Shown: one piece after another, positions 8,305 through 17,299 of the stretch | Layout of the letters: each line of letters starts with the position of its first letter | Numbering within the stretch: position 1 is the stretch's first letter | Virus record (IMG/VR): IMGVR_UViG_3300010883_015241 | Location: 1 to 52,220 of that record | Strand: one strand, 5' to 3' | DNA length: 52,220 nucleotides | Source of the DNA: a virus | Position numbers and translations under genes: made by a program | Notes under the pieces: generated by a model | Seen by the model: the letters and a program-made list of their open reading frames with translations, nothing else | Databases searched by the model: none | What the model was told of the DNA's origin: nothing

Positions 8305-10078
8305 AACAATCACAGCAACAGAAAAGCATAGAGCCGTAAAAAACGGACTTATGGCCGAATCTGAATTTACTAGACAAATGCGTCAACTTTACCCAATGTA
8401 CATATCAGTACTAAGTGGATTTAAAGATACAGTTCAGATTTTAAAAAATAGAGGAATGCTTTATGAAGAAGTAGAAGAAGATACTTCACATAACTTCTCA
8501 CCAGAAGCATTACAGAGAGGAACTAATGCCGAACTTGATAAGAAAGGTATTGACTCTGTGACTGCATCAGAAAAAGATAGAACCGCTTGTGAAAAAGTGG
8601 CTATTAAAAAATTAAAAAAAGACGTATTATATTATTTAAACATACTATCAGGAGATTCTAGTAAAGTTAATAAGCAGGATAAAGCAGTAGAAACTAAAAG
8701 AGGAGCATTGGATGTAGATACTTTTAATGGTCTTAAGAATGCAGAACTTAATGAAGGAGCAGTAAAGAATAAGATATACGGCTATGCAGAAAGAATAGTG
8801 AGTGAATACATAAAACAGAAACAAAATGGTAGTTCCGTTACACTAGAGGATTTATTAGCTAAGATTAATGCAGAAGATGCTACTAATATGGGAATGGATT
8901 ATAAGTTCCTTAAAGATCAAGAAGGTAATATACTTAACGCATTGAAAGATATGATGAAACCTTCTAATCAAAGATTAAAAACTATACTTAATAGAGGTAT
9001 AGAAACTATAAAAGCAAAATATCCATCTGTAGCTCATGAAGACATAATTGCATTCATTAAAACTCATAGAAACGACGTACTAGGAGGAGTTGATATTGCT
9101 GACGAATTTGAAGAGTTTGCAGACGCTAATGATATATTAGTAAAAGAACCAAAAGGAGGTTTAGATAAAGAACCAGGACTAGGGGCTGCATCTATTGCAG
9201 ATATCGAAGCAATGAAGCACGAACTAGATCCACTTACAGGTAAGAAGATAGTAATGTTTAAAGAAGACGAAGAAGATAATGCAGTTAACCTTAAACCTTA
9301 TGAAGTAGGAGATATGTTTTCAAGTGATTTTGATTACACAGGAATGCTTAAAGCAGGATTAAGGGTTAGAATTAATACTAATATAGATCAATTAAGAAAA
9401 CTATATGATTCTTTTGAAGATGTGAATTATCATAGGGAAAATCGACACTTAGGAAGAGCAATAGACGCAATCGAAGATCAAAATAAATCGGAAGCATTAG
9501 ATGCTATAAAAGATTTTAAAATAGCTATCTCAAAAACTATTAAAGACATATCCGAAAATACAATCTCAGAAGTAAGAAATCCCCAATCTGAAGATGATTT
9601 TGACTCTGAGGATCCAGATGGAAATATGACTAACCAGGAGAAAAGAGCATTAGAAAAATTTCATTCGATGGCAGAAGTTAAAGCTGCAGTTAAAGTTGTT
9701 ATTGAAGGTATTTTAAATGAAGCACAAACAGAAACACTTCAAAAATACATTTCATACGAAAATAAAGATAATGAAGATTTAGCAGAAAGAATCAGAAACT
9801 CAGCTAAAGGATTAACAGATGTATTAGAAGATATGGAAAGATCTTTTCTTAAACACAAATCTAAAGTAGAAGGCTACTTAAAAGATGTAGGGTCATTTAT
9901 GTCACCATCATTAGAGAACGCTTTTAAAATAGACTTAAGAAAAATGAATAAAAATTATGAAAGAATAACTGGTCCTACGACTAGAAAACTTTCACCTGAG
10001 GAATTAGACGCTATCAACAAACAAACTGGAAAAGAGTTAGGCGGGGATGTTTATTCACTATCAGAGTCTAAAGAATAA
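8297..10078 (+). CDS. Large helical prohead-region protein, unknown
   Basis: 593 residues, unrecognised. Composition is strongly charged and helical, with likely coiled-coil stretches and an acidic centre; no signal peptide, membrane span or enzyme motif is visible. It starts inside the end of the small basic gene and ends 13 bases before the protease gene, so it is co-expressed with the prohead genes. A structural or scaffolding role inside the head is inferred from place and composition only. Confidence 0.8.
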   Translation: MSRTITATEKHRAVKNGLMAESEFTRQMRQLYPMYISVLSGFKDTVQILKNRGMLYEEVEEDTSHNFSPEALQRGTNAELDKKGIDSVTASEKDRTACEKVAIKKLKKDVLYYLNILSGDSSKVNKQDKAVETKRGALDVDTFNGLKNAELNEGAVKNKIYGYAERIVSEYIKQKQNGSSVTLEDLLAKINAEDATNMGMDYKFLKDQEGNILNALKDMMKPSNQRLKTILNRGIETIKAKYPSVAHEDIIAFIKTHRNDVLGGVDIADEFEEFADANDILVKEPKGGLDKEPGLGAASIADIEAMKHELDPLTGKKIVMFKEDEEDNAVNLKPYEVGDMFSSDFDYTGMLKAGLRVRINTNIDQLRKLYDSFEDVNYHRENRHLGRAIDAIEDQNKSEALDAIKDFKIAISKTIKDISENTISEVRNPQSEDDFDSEDPDGNMTNQEKRALEKFHSMAEVKAAVKVVIEGILNEAQTETLQKYISYENKDNEDLAERIRNSAKGLTDVLEDMERSFLKHKSKVEGYLKDVGSFMSPSLENAFKIDLRKMNKNYERITGPTTRKLSPEELDAINKQTGKELGGDVYSLSESKE

Positions 10079-10091
10079 TAAAAGAAACAAT

Positions 10092-10670
10092 ATGGCACAA
10101 TTATTAGTAGACGTTACCCCGTTTAAATCTACACTAACAGAATCCAAAACTAAACCTGGTATTTTTGAAGTAGAAGGTGTTATGCAAAGAGCTGGATCGA
10201 CCAATCAAAACGGTAGGGTTTATGACAAGGAAATACTAGTAAGAGAGTCTAAGAGATATGTAGATGAGTTCGTTAATAGAGGAAATGCCTACGGAGAACT
10301 CGATCACCCAGAATCACCAATCGTATCATTAAAGAATGCTTCACACATCGTAAAAAAATTATGGTGGAAAGGAGACGATTTAATGGGCAAGGTAGAACTT
10401 CTGAACACCCCTTCCGGAAACATTGTTAAAGAGATTATTAGAGCAGGACATACAATAGGTATTTCATCAAGAGGAACTGGTTCAGTTGAACAAACAAACG
10501 AAGGCGCTTTAGAAGTCCAACCAGATTTTGAATTAGTATGTTGGGACTTTGTATCTAATCCATCAACCCATGGAGCATTTATGAATCCTATAGCACTACA
10601 GGAAGGTAAGACTAAAGTAAACAAATTCGCATTAGTTGATGCTATTATTAACGATATATTACGCGCTTAA
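10092..10670 (+). CDS. gp21: Prohead core protease (T4 gp21-like)
   Basis: 192 residues from the ATG at 10092 ([11 protein letters not shown]); an upstream in-frame ATG at 10047 lies within the previous gene and would add an unlikely leader. T4 gp21 is 212 residues. Motifs of the herpesvirus-assemblin-like U9/S78 serine protease fold are visible: GELDHPE with H72, GISSRG with S125/S126, and the [10 protein letters not shown] segment (D152). The enzyme cleaves scaffold, capsid and internal proteins after (I/L)-x-E during head maturation. Several neighbours carry such sites near their N-termini. It overlaps the following gene by one base. Confidence 0.93.
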   Translation: MAQLLVDVTPFKSTLTESKTKPGIFEVEGVMQRAGSTNQNGRVYDKEILVRESKRYVDEFVNRGNAYGELDHPESPIVSLKNASHIVKKLWWKGDDLMGKVELLNTPSGNIVKEIIRAGHTIGISSRGTGSVEQTNEGALEVQPDFELVCWDFVSNPSTHGAFMNPIALQEGKTKVNKFALVDAIINDILRA

Positions 10671-12523
10671 TGAAGTTACTAAAAATTTTATTAGAATCTT
10701 ATGAAGACGATTTAATCACTTTTGGATTTGATTTAGACTATATACAAGAAGTAGTTGATCACTTAGAAAATAACTATAAAGAAGGGCAAGATTATGAGTT
10801 ACATGTAGGAAGAGGAGACACTCACCCTAACGCTGTAACTATTAAAAACCCAGCTCTACATAGAGATGCTGATTTAAATGATATGCTTAATGCAGCACAA
10901 GGTGATGAAGATAGGTACGATAGTTATGATGATGAAAATCTGAGAGAAGGAGAAGGAGATGATCACCACTACATTAAAGTTAAGTCACACGACTATAAGA
11001 AAGCTATGGCTATCTTAGATCAAAATGTAGACCCAACCTATGTTAAAATGGAGGTTGTCGATAACGACGGAGCAGGTAATGTAGTTATATACTTTATATT
11101 TAAACATGAATCAGGGTTTGACGATATGTACGATGACCCAGAAGGAAGAGATTCAGAAGAATTGTATCAAGAACCAGAAGAAGATTCACAAGCATTTGTT
11201 TACGATGTTGTAATGGATTTACGAGCAAACGATATTGAACTTGTAGACCAATCTGCAGATATGGATGAAGCAATGGATATTAATGATCCAGTTCTTATGA
11301 AAATGAGGGCAGCTAAAATGAAAGCACTTCGACCAGAACCAACTAGAGGAATAGATAATGATGAAGCTTTAAATTTAAGAGCTATAAAATCAGAAATAGA
11401 AGACAGAATAACACAGCTATGGATTGATATGGAGCAGGAAGCTGAGCCTGAAGGTGGTCCAATTGCAGACAGATATGGAGCTGAGCTAAATAAACTTGAA
11501 GATCGTTTAGAAAAAGTTCAAAAGCAATTGAGAGATTATGATATGAATGAAGGAAAATCCGCTAAGGAATTAAAAGCACATATTGCAGCTCTCTCTAAAG
11601 CAAGAGCAGCAGCGGCATCTAGCGGTAAAACCACACTACTCAACAGCCTACATAAAGATATATCTAAAGCACAGAAGGAATTAAGAAAACTATCTAATGC
11701 TGGAGATATTAGTGAAATTCATGTAGAAGATAATAGAATCTACCCACTACTTAAAAAAGGAGGGCAACCTACAGACAATCAACCCTATATTCTATTAGAT
11801 AAAAACCAGAAGAATATTATTGCTTTCACCTCCTTTAAGCAACCATCAGTAGTAAAGTTTGCTAATGCATACGGTTTTGAGGAAAGTAATTGGCTAGGAC
11901 AACTTAATAATTGGACTGGTAAGTGCTCAATAGAACACAAAGAAGAACTTATCAAAACTATAGCAGCAGCTAATGCAGCAGAAACTGAAAGTAAAGCATC
12001 TTGGTATACAGCAGCTGGAGGAATCGGCTCAATCTCAGAGAATGAATTTACACAATTAGCAACCGCTATTGAAAAAGAATTAAAAGATAAAGCCCCTGTA
12101 GAAGAATCAATTGGAGTTGTAGGTGTAATTAGTTATATACTTCTTTCCAATACAGTAGCAAGTATGGTATCTGGAATGGCTAAAAGAATAGCTAAGAAGC
12201 AAGGATGGGAGAATGTAGAGAACAAAGCAGAAGCTATTTACAATTGGACTAGTAAGAATGAAGCAGCTTTTATGTCCCCAATAAAAAGAGTTTTATCTGT
12301 TATAATGATAGGTAAGTCTAAAAAGTATATAGAACCAGTGACCAAGGGTATTTATGCTGTACTAATCTTCGCCATGGCAGGACAGTATGGAGGAGAAGCT
12401 TTAGCACAGCTAAAGAACTCTAGATGGGGAGCAGGTATATTTAATACTCTCAAGTCCTTTGTAAAAGGAAAAGAAGTACACACAATCTTCCGTCATATAT
12501 TAGGAGATTTAGGTCTAAGTTAA
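10670..12523 (+). CDS. Large virion/prohead protein with membrane-like C-terminus
   Basis: 617 residues, unrecognised. The N-terminus ([10 protein letters not shown]) is a short hydrophobic leader ending in an (I/L)-x-E site. Residues ~25-240 are very acidic. A helical middle follows (rich in Ala, Lys and Leu around 290-340). From about residue 480 come hydrophobic stretches (482-501 and 560-576, with a weaker one near 537-549) separated by basic residues. This suggests a protein packed into the head that could interact with a membrane, for example on ejection, but no homologue is recognised. The gene sits between protease and scaffold. Confidence 0.75.
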   Translation: MKLLKILLESYEDDLITFGFDLDYIQEVVDHLENNYKEGQDYELHVGRGDTHPNAVTIKNPALHRDADLNDMLNAAQGDEDRYDSYDDENLREGEGDDHHYIKVKSHDYKKAMAILDQNVDPTYVKMEVVDNDGAGNVVIYFIFKHESGFDDMYDDPEGRDSEELYQEPEEDSQAFVYDVVMDLRANDIELVDQSADMDEAMDINDPVLMKMRAAKMKALRPEPTRGIDNDEALNLRAIKSEIEDRITQLWIDMEQEAEPEGGPIADRYGAELNKLEDRLEKVQKQLRDYDMNEGKSAKELKAHIAALSKARAAAASSGKTTLLNSLHKDISKAQKELRKLSNAGDISEIHVEDNRIYPLLKKGGQPTDNQPYILLDKNQKNIIAFTSFKQPSVVKFANAYGFEESNWLGQLNNWTGKCSIEHKEELIKTIAAANAAETESKASWYTAAGGIGSISENEFTQLATAIEKELKDKAPVEESIGVVGVISYILLSNTVASMVSGMAKRIAKKQGWENVENKAEAIYNWTSKNEAAFMSPIKRVLSVIMIGKSKKYIEPVTKGIYAVLIFAMAGQYGGEALAQLKNSRWGAGIFNTLKSFVKGKEVHTIFRHILGDLGLS

Positions 12524-12551
12524 ATTTAGCTCTGTTTTCCTAATTTCTATA

Positions 12552-12559
12552 TATTTATA
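12552..12559 (+). promoter_or_regulatory. Candidate late promoter for scaffold/capsid genes
   Basis: TATTTATA lies in a 131-base gap, about 95 bases before the gp22 ATG. It is the same octamer seen in other intergenic gaps. The gap separates the protease block from the highly expressed scaffold and capsid genes, a sensible place for a strong late promoter. The surrounding sequence is AT-rich, so chance occurrence is possible. Confidence 0.4.
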
Positions 12560-12612
12560 TACGAATATATCGTCACCTTATACGATATCGAATCAAAAGT
12601 ATAAACTTTTAT

Positions 12613-12632
12613 TACGTTTACAAATAAACGTA
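12613..12632 (+). promoter_or_regulatory. Perfect 8-bp hairpin in the gp22-gp23 leader
   Basis: TACGTTTA, a CAAA loop, then TAAACGTA form a perfect stem, ending 22 bases before the gp22 start codon. There is no following T-run, so it is not a standard terminator. It could stabilise the 5' end of the scaffold/capsid messenger or affect translation. Function is inferred. Confidence 0.4.
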
Positions 12633-12654
12633 CAATACCCAAAACTTTTAAAAA

Positions 12655-13656
12655 ATGGCAAACAAAGAACTATTTAAGCAAGCTATTGCTGAAGCTAAGT
12701 CTGTTCGTGAAGCTGCTATTGCAAACGCTAAAGAAGCATTAGAAGAATCGTTAACACCTCATCTTAAGGATATGTTGGCTGCTAAACTTCAGGAAATGGA
12801 TGACTCCAATACTGATGAAGAAGTAGTTAATGAAACTGAAGCTGATGTTGACGAAACTAAAGAAGCAACTAAAGAAGAAGCAATAACAGAAGAAGAACAT
12901 GATGAAGAAACAGGAATAGAAGCCGAGGATGAATCTGAAGAATCAGAGGACGGAGCAGAGCTTACCGCAGATCTAGAAGGAGAAGAAGTAGAAGATGACA
13001 TCAACGTAGGAGATATGAAATTATCAGACCTTAAAGATGTAATCCAAGACTTACTTTCCCAAGTAGTAGGTGGAGAACAAGAAGAATTAGGCGCAGAGTT
13101 AGACGGAGGAGAAATCGATGCAGCACCATTAGATGGAGCAATCGAAGAACCAGCTGACGAAGAAGAAATCGATCTTGAAGAACTACTTAGAGAATTAGAA
13201 GGTACTAACGCAGCTGTTGCAGAAGAAAAAGCAACAGAAGAAGTAGTATCTGAAAAAGTTACCAACGAAGAAGAAGAAGAAGTTAAAAAAGAAGCAGTAG
13301 ATGCTGAGTTAAACGAAGCTTTAGACACAGTAAAAAGCTTAAAGACTCAATTATCTGAAGTTAACACTTTAAATTCTAAACTACTTTACGTTAACAAAAT
13401 ATTCAAAGCTAACAACTTAACTGAATCACAAAAGGTGAACATTATCGCAGCCTTTGATAAAGCTGAAACAGTAAAAGAAGTTAAGCTTGTTTATGAAACT
13501 GTTGCTGGAAATATCGCTAAACCTGTTAACTCAATAAAAGAGGTAAAAGGAATGGCAAGTAAGGCTACTGGTACAACAGCTAAAAAACCAGGAGTTATTA
13601 CAGAAGCAAACGAAACAGTTCGTAGAATGCAAAAATTAGCTGGAATAATAAATTAA
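12655..13656 (+). CDS. gp22: Prohead scaffold protein (T4 gp22-like)
   Basis: 333 residues; T4 gp22 is 269. The N-terminus (MANKELFKQAIAEAK) is a helical leader with an IAE site. Residues ~58-225 are extremely Glu/Asp rich. The C-terminal third is a regular helix with further (I/L)-x-E-like sites (ITEA near the end). The assignment rests on this composition and on its position directly between the protease block and gp23, as in T4. The scaffold forms the prohead core and is degraded by gp21. The expansion of the acidic region compared with T4 is notable. A promoter candidate and hairpin lie upstream. Confidence 0.87.
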   Translation: MANKELFKQAIAEAKSVREAAIANAKEALEESLTPHLKDMLAAKLQEMDDSNTDEEVVNETEADVDETKEATKEEAITEEEHDEETGIEAEDESEESEDGAELTADLEGEEVEDDINVGDMKLSDLKDVIQDLLSQVVGGEQEELGAELDGGEIDAAPLDGAIEEPADEEEIDLEELLRELEGTNAAVAEEKATEEVVSEKVTNEEEEEVKKEAVDAELNEALDTVKSLKTQLSEVNTLNSKLLYVNKIFKANNLTESQKVNIIAAFDKAETVKEVKLVYETVAGNIAKPVNSIKEVKGMASKATGTTAKKPGVITEANETVRRMQKLAGIIN

Positions 13657-13686
13657 ATCAATTAATAACCCTTTTATTTTTAAACC

Positions 13687-15285
13687 ATGGAAATTAACAA
13701 CCTATTAGAAAGCGCAAACTCCTTCAAAAGCTTACAAGCTGATGCAGGTCGTTTAGCTGACAAATGGCAAAAATCAGGTCTTCTTGAAGGTCTTGAGAAA
13801 AAAGATACCCAAAACATGGCTATGATCCTAGAGAACCAAGCTAAGCAAATTGTTGCTGAAGCAAATTCAACAGGAGCTACTGGAAGAGGTGTTGGCTTTA
13901 CAGCCGGCGCTGGAGAACAGTGGGCAGGAGTAGCTTTACCGTTAGTAAGAAAAGTATTTTCTCAGATCGTAGCAAAAGACTTTGTATCGGTTCAACCAAT
14001 GAACCTACCTTCAGGTCTAGTATTTTATCTAGACTTTAAGTACGGAACTACAAAAGGTCAAAGAACAGACGGAGACAATCTTTACGGAAACGTAACAGAA
14101 GGTTCTACGAAGATGACTATTGACACTGAAGCTTCTGGAGGTCTTTACGGCGCCGGAAAATTTGGATACTCTATCAACGAGCACAGTTTAACTGTTGCTT
14201 CACAAGATACTGGATCCGCTGCCACATCTGCATCTATTGCATACAACGACGAACTTATACCATCTACATTCAACACTTATGTTGTTGCAATGTCAGCTGT
14301 AGATTTCGACGCTGAAGCAGTTAGATCATTTAAACTCTATTCTGCATCAACTGATGTTACTTCTAACCCAGAATTAACTACAGTAAGCGGAACAGATGTA
14401 ACTTTCGTAATTACTGGATCACATGCAATACCTGTTACAGGAGCATTTGCTGGATCTGTAAAATACTCTCAAGCACCTGGAGACAGTTCAAGAGGCGACT
14501 TTGAAGCTTCTGGATCTGCTGCAGTAGATAGCTCAATCACAATACCTGAAATAGACGTTCAGTTAAAAAGTGAAGCAGTTGTTGCTAAGACAAGAAAGTT
14601 AAAAGCACAATGGACACCTGAATTCGCACAGGATCTTAATGCTTATCACTCAATCGATGCTGAAGCAGAATTAACTTCATTATTGTCTGAGTACATCTCA
14701 ATGGAAATCGATTTAGAGATCCTTGATATGTTAATTGTTAATGCTAGAACTACTGAAAAGTGGTCAGCAGAAAACAATAAAGTATGGAACGGTACAGCAT
14801 TTACTACTTCTACTTCTGATTTTTATAATACTCAAGGACAATGGTTCCAAACATTAGGAACTAAAATCCAAAAAGTATCTAATAAGATTCATCAGAAGAC
14901 TCTTAGAGGCGGTGCTAACTTTATCGTTTGTTCTCCAACTGTTGCAACTATTCTAGAATCAATTCCAGGATATGCTGCTAACACAAGTGGTGATCAAGAC
15001 CAATTTGCAATCGGCGTACAAAAAGTTGGTGCATTAAATAACAGATTCCAAGTTTACAAGAATCCTTACATGACAGAACAAATCTTATTGTTAGGATACA
15101 GAGGAAGTCAATTCCTTGAAACTGGTGCTGTTTATGCTCCATATGTACCTTTATTAATGACTCCACTAGTATATGATCCTGAGACCTTCACTCCAAGAAA
15201 AGGCCTTATGACAAGATATGCTAAGAAGATCATTAGACCAGAATTCTACGGAAAAATCTTTATCTCTGATTTAAATCAAATCTAA
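13687..15285 (+). CDS. gp23: Major capsid protein (T4 gp23-like)
   Basis: 532 residues (T4 gp23: 521). The N-terminal helix (residues 1-58) ends in QIVAE before ANSTGATG, matching the position of the T4 maturation site after residue 65; cleavage after E58 is predicted. HK97-fold segments follow: AGVALPLVRKVFSQIVAKDFVS, the VQPMN-LPSGLVFYLDF P-domain entry, KTRKLKAQWTPEFAQDLNAYH, and the C-terminal YAPYVPLLMTPLVYDPETF-type segment. Residues ~170-285 are Ser/Thr/Ala/Val rich and probably form the surface insertion domain. This protein builds the capsid shell. A terminator follows the stop. Confidence 0.97.
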   Translation: MEINNLLESANSFKSLQADAGRLADKWQKSGLLEGLEKKDTQNMAMILENQAKQIVAEANSTGATGRGVGFTAGAGEQWAGVALPLVRKVFSQIVAKDFVSVQPMNLPSGLVFYLDFKYGTTKGQRTDGDNLYGNVTEGSTKMTIDTEASGGLYGAGKFGYSINEHSLTVASQDTGSAATSASIAYNDELIPSTFNTYVVAMSAVDFDAEAVRSFKLYSASTDVTSNPELTTVSGTDVTFVITGSHAIPVTGAFAGSVKYSQAPGDSSRGDFEASGSAAVDSSITIPEIDVQLKSEAVVAKTRKLKAQWTPEFAQDLNAYHSIDAEAELTSLLSEYISMEIDLEILDMLIVNARTTEKWSAENNKVWNGTAFTTSTSDFYNTQGQWFQTLGTKIQKVSNKIHQKTLRGGANFIVCSPTVATILESIPGYAANTSGDQDQFAIGVQKVGALNNRFQVYKNPYMTEQILLLGYRGSQFLETGAVYAPYVPLLMTPLVYDPETFTPRKGLMTRYAKKIIRPEFYGKIFISDLNQI

Positions 15286-15310
15286 GATAATTTCTACATA
15301 GAATTAAATT

Positions 15311-15340
15311 AAGAGAGGGCCTTGTGCCCTCTTTTTTTTT
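15311..15340 (+). terminator. Rho-independent terminator after major capsid gene
   Basis: GAGGGC (15315-15320), a CTTGT loop, then GCCCTC (15326-15331) form a GC-rich stem, extended by flanking A/G-T pairs and followed by a run of T to 15340. This is a textbook intrinsic terminator placed 25 bases after gp23. It would separate capsid transcription from the neck genes. Confidence 0.92.
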
Positions 15341-15342
15341 GA

Positions 15343-15351
15343 CTATTTATA
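15343..15351 (+). promoter_or_regulatory. Candidate late promoter for neck genes
   Basis: CTATTTATA directly follows the gp23 terminator and lies 15 bases before the gp13-like start. The same nonamer occurs before the portal and the short fibre gene. A terminator followed at once by this motif makes a promoter function more likely than for the others. Confidence 0.5.
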
Positions 15352-15366
15352 AACAAACGCATACAA

Positions 15367-16509
15367 ATGGCAGATATATCAATATGGGATGGTTCTTCAA
15401 CCTTCGCCACCGGATCTACACCTTTTGGCTTCTATGATACTGACAGTTCTTTTCAAACAGACGCTGATAAGGTTGCAAATTTTTGTACTACAAGGTTAGG
15501 GTATCCCTTAATGGATGTAGAACTAACCTCTGCATCTATATATGCTTGCTTTGAAGAAGCAGTTACCACTTATGGTACAGAAGTATTCAATTACAAAATT
15601 AGAGAGAATTACATTAATTTAGAAGGATCATCAACAGGTAGTTCAGTAAACAATCAGTTAATAGATCCATCACTTAACCGTATTATACAGATATCTAATC
15701 ACTACGGTACTGAAGCCGAAGTAGGAGGTAATGTTAGAAAGTACTCTGGATCAATAGAAATATCAGCAAGTAAGCAAGAATATGACATGGACCTTTGGGC
15801 CACAGATGCAGGTATAACAGGAGGTATTGAGATACGTAAAGTATTTTATGAAGCACCACCAGCTATTATGAGGTATTTTGATCCTTATGTAGGAACAGGA
15901 ACAGGTATACAGTCTATGATGGACGCATTTGGATTCGGAAGTATGTCACCAGGTATTAATTTTATGATGATGCCTGTATCTTACGATATGGCACTACTAC
16001 AAGGAATTGAATTTAATGACCAGATTAGAAAATCTCACTATTCATTCGAATTAGTAAAAAATAGATTAAAAGTATTCCCAGCACCTACCGCATCAGGAAG
16101 TCTTCAATTCGAATACTTCCAAAAATCTGATAAAACATCAATTAATAGTGATAGTAGTACGTCATTAATTACCAACGTAGGAGAAGTCCCTTACGAAAAT
16201 ATAACATACTCCCACCTTAACGCAGTAGGTAGACAGTGGATATTTAGGTATACACTGGCTTTAACAAAAGAAATATTAGCCTATATAAGAGGTAAATACT
16301 CAACAATCCCTATACCGGGAGCAGAAGCAACATTGAATCAAGCAGACCTATTATCAGATGCTAGATCAGAAAAGACCTCACTGTTAACAGAACTTACAGA
16401 AATGTTAGAACAGACTTCAAGAGGAGCACAATTAACAGCAAAGGCACAGGAAGCAGAAGATGTACAGAATACATTAAAAAGTGTGCCTATGAAAATATTT
16501 GTAGGATAA
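15367..16509 (+). CDS. gp13: Neck protein (T4 gp13-like)
   Basis: 380 residues (T4 gp13: 309). After a variable N-terminus, residues ~33-75 form the helical adaptor region (DADKVANFCTTRLGYPLMDV, then a helix with FEEAVTTYGTEVFNY), and the C-terminus has the helix GRQWIFRYTLALTKEIL followed by IPIPGAEATLNQADLL and a glutamate-rich helix. This arrangement is typical of gp13-type head completion proteins, and the gp13-(small gene)-gp14-gp15 order supports it. It would bind the portal after packaging and form the docking platform for the tail. A Gly/Met-rich insert around residues 190-215 is unusual. Confidence 0.8.
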   Translation: MADISIWDGSSTFATGSTPFGFYDTDSSFQTDADKVANFCTTRLGYPLMDVELTSASIYACFEEAVTTYGTEVFNYKIRENYINLEGSSTGSSVNNQLIDPSLNRIIQISNHYGTEAEVGGNVRKYSGSIEISASKQEYDMDLWATDAGITGGIEIRKVFYEAPPAIMRYFDPYVGTGTGIQSMMDAFGFGSMSPGINFMMMPVSYDMALLQGIEFNDQIRKSHYSFELVKNRLKVFPAPTASGSLQFEYFQKSDKTSINSDSSTSLITNVGEVPYENITYSHLNAVGRQWIFRYTLALTKEILAYIRGKYSTIPIPGAEATLNQADLLSDARSEKTSLLTELTEMLEQTSRGAQLTAKAQEAEDVQNTLKSVPMKIFVG

Positions 16510-16811
16510 TGATAAAACTAAGTCAAATTATAACTGAGGTAGAGTTTAAAACATACGAAGCCATGGTGAAAGTTATCTACGGAGAAGTAGAAGCTAATAA
16601 ATTAGGTGATGTACTTAGAGCTCTACCAGGAGTTTTAACAGTTACCAATGCTGGAGGCAATGCAGAAGCAAGTAGCTCTACATTTAAAGTAAAGATTATT
16701 TCACAAAAAGAACCTCAAACAGCATTTGACGCCTTTAAGACCAATGCAACTACTAAGTACAGTTTTATTAATACTGTAGAAATAGGAATAGAAACAATAG
16801 AAGAGAAGTAA
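16509..16811 (+). CDS. Small neck-region protein with leader-like N-terminus
   Basis: 100 residues, overlapping both neighbours by one base (TAATG). It begins MIKLSQIITEVEF, a short hydrophobic helix with an ITE site like other candidate capsid-targeting leaders in this window. The rest alternates strands and helices (around LPGVLTVTN and FKVKIIS), which could be a small ferredoxin-like fold. No family recognised. Its position between gp13 and gp14 suggests a minor head or neck component. Confidence 0.7.
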   Translation: MIKLSQIITEVEFKTYEAMVKVIYGEVEANKLGDVLRALPGVLTVTNAGGNAEASSSTFKVKIISQKEPQTAFDAFKTNATTKYSFINTVEIGIETIEEK

Positions 16812-17299
16812 TGTTATTTGGATCAACTAGAGATTTTAATTTATTAACAAAAGTTAATAGAGAACTACTTGCCGACATTGTCGAGCAAGAGATACTTTAC
16901 TATAAGATGTCATTGGCAGATGTCAGTACAAATATTTACGGTGAAGCATTAGAAAAATCATGGCTCACAGCAGTCAAAATGAATTGCTTGATAACAAGAG
17001 GAGACCAGGTAGTGACAGTAGATGATCTAGGACCAGATGTGAATAGAGAAAGTTCTTTTGCATTTCTCCGTAAGGATTTAGAGTCGCTCAACGTAGTACC
17101 CGAGGTAGGTGATATAGTCTTATGGCATGAAGATTACTATGAGGTAGACACGGTAAAAGAGAACCAACTGTTTTTAGGGAGAGATGAAACATACAACTTA
17201 GGGGAGTACGGAGGCCAACATGGAGAATCTGTTTCTATTATAGTTGATTGTCACTTAACTAGAGCAGATAAAGTAGGATTAACTGAAAACTTACAATAA
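16811..17299 (+). CDS. gp14: Neck protein (T4 gp14-like)
   Basis: 162 residues; T4 gp14 is 256. Shared pattern: an N-terminal helix with DIVEQEILYYKM, then IYGEALEKSWLTAVKMNCLI, then VVPEVGDIVLWHEDYYEVDTV, then a short LGRDETYNLGEYG strand region. T4 gp14 has a comparable GEDL-x-KAW helix followed by an EGDLIYF strand. It would complete the head by binding gp13, sealing the channel and joining to the tail. It is shorter than T4 gp14 mostly at the C-terminus. It overlaps the next gene by one base. Confidence 0.8.
   Translation: MLFGSTRDFNLLTKVNRELLADIVEQEILYYKMSLADVSTNIYGEALEKSWLTAVKMNCLITRGDQVVTVDDLGPDVNRESSFAFLRKDLESLNVVPEVGDIVLWHEDYYEVDTVKENQLFLGRDETYNLGEYGGQHGESVSIIVDCHLTRADKVGLTENLQ

Noticed and set aside
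10047-10091. Upstream start for the gp21-like protease
   Set aside because: It lies inside the preceding gene and adds residues not matching the family; the ATG at 10092 gives the expected N-terminus.
12789-13328. 179-residue serine-rich minus-strand frame
   Set aside because: It lies opposite the glutamate/alanine-rich scaffold gene; GAA codons read in reverse give Ser-rich frames. No start context or neighbour supports it.
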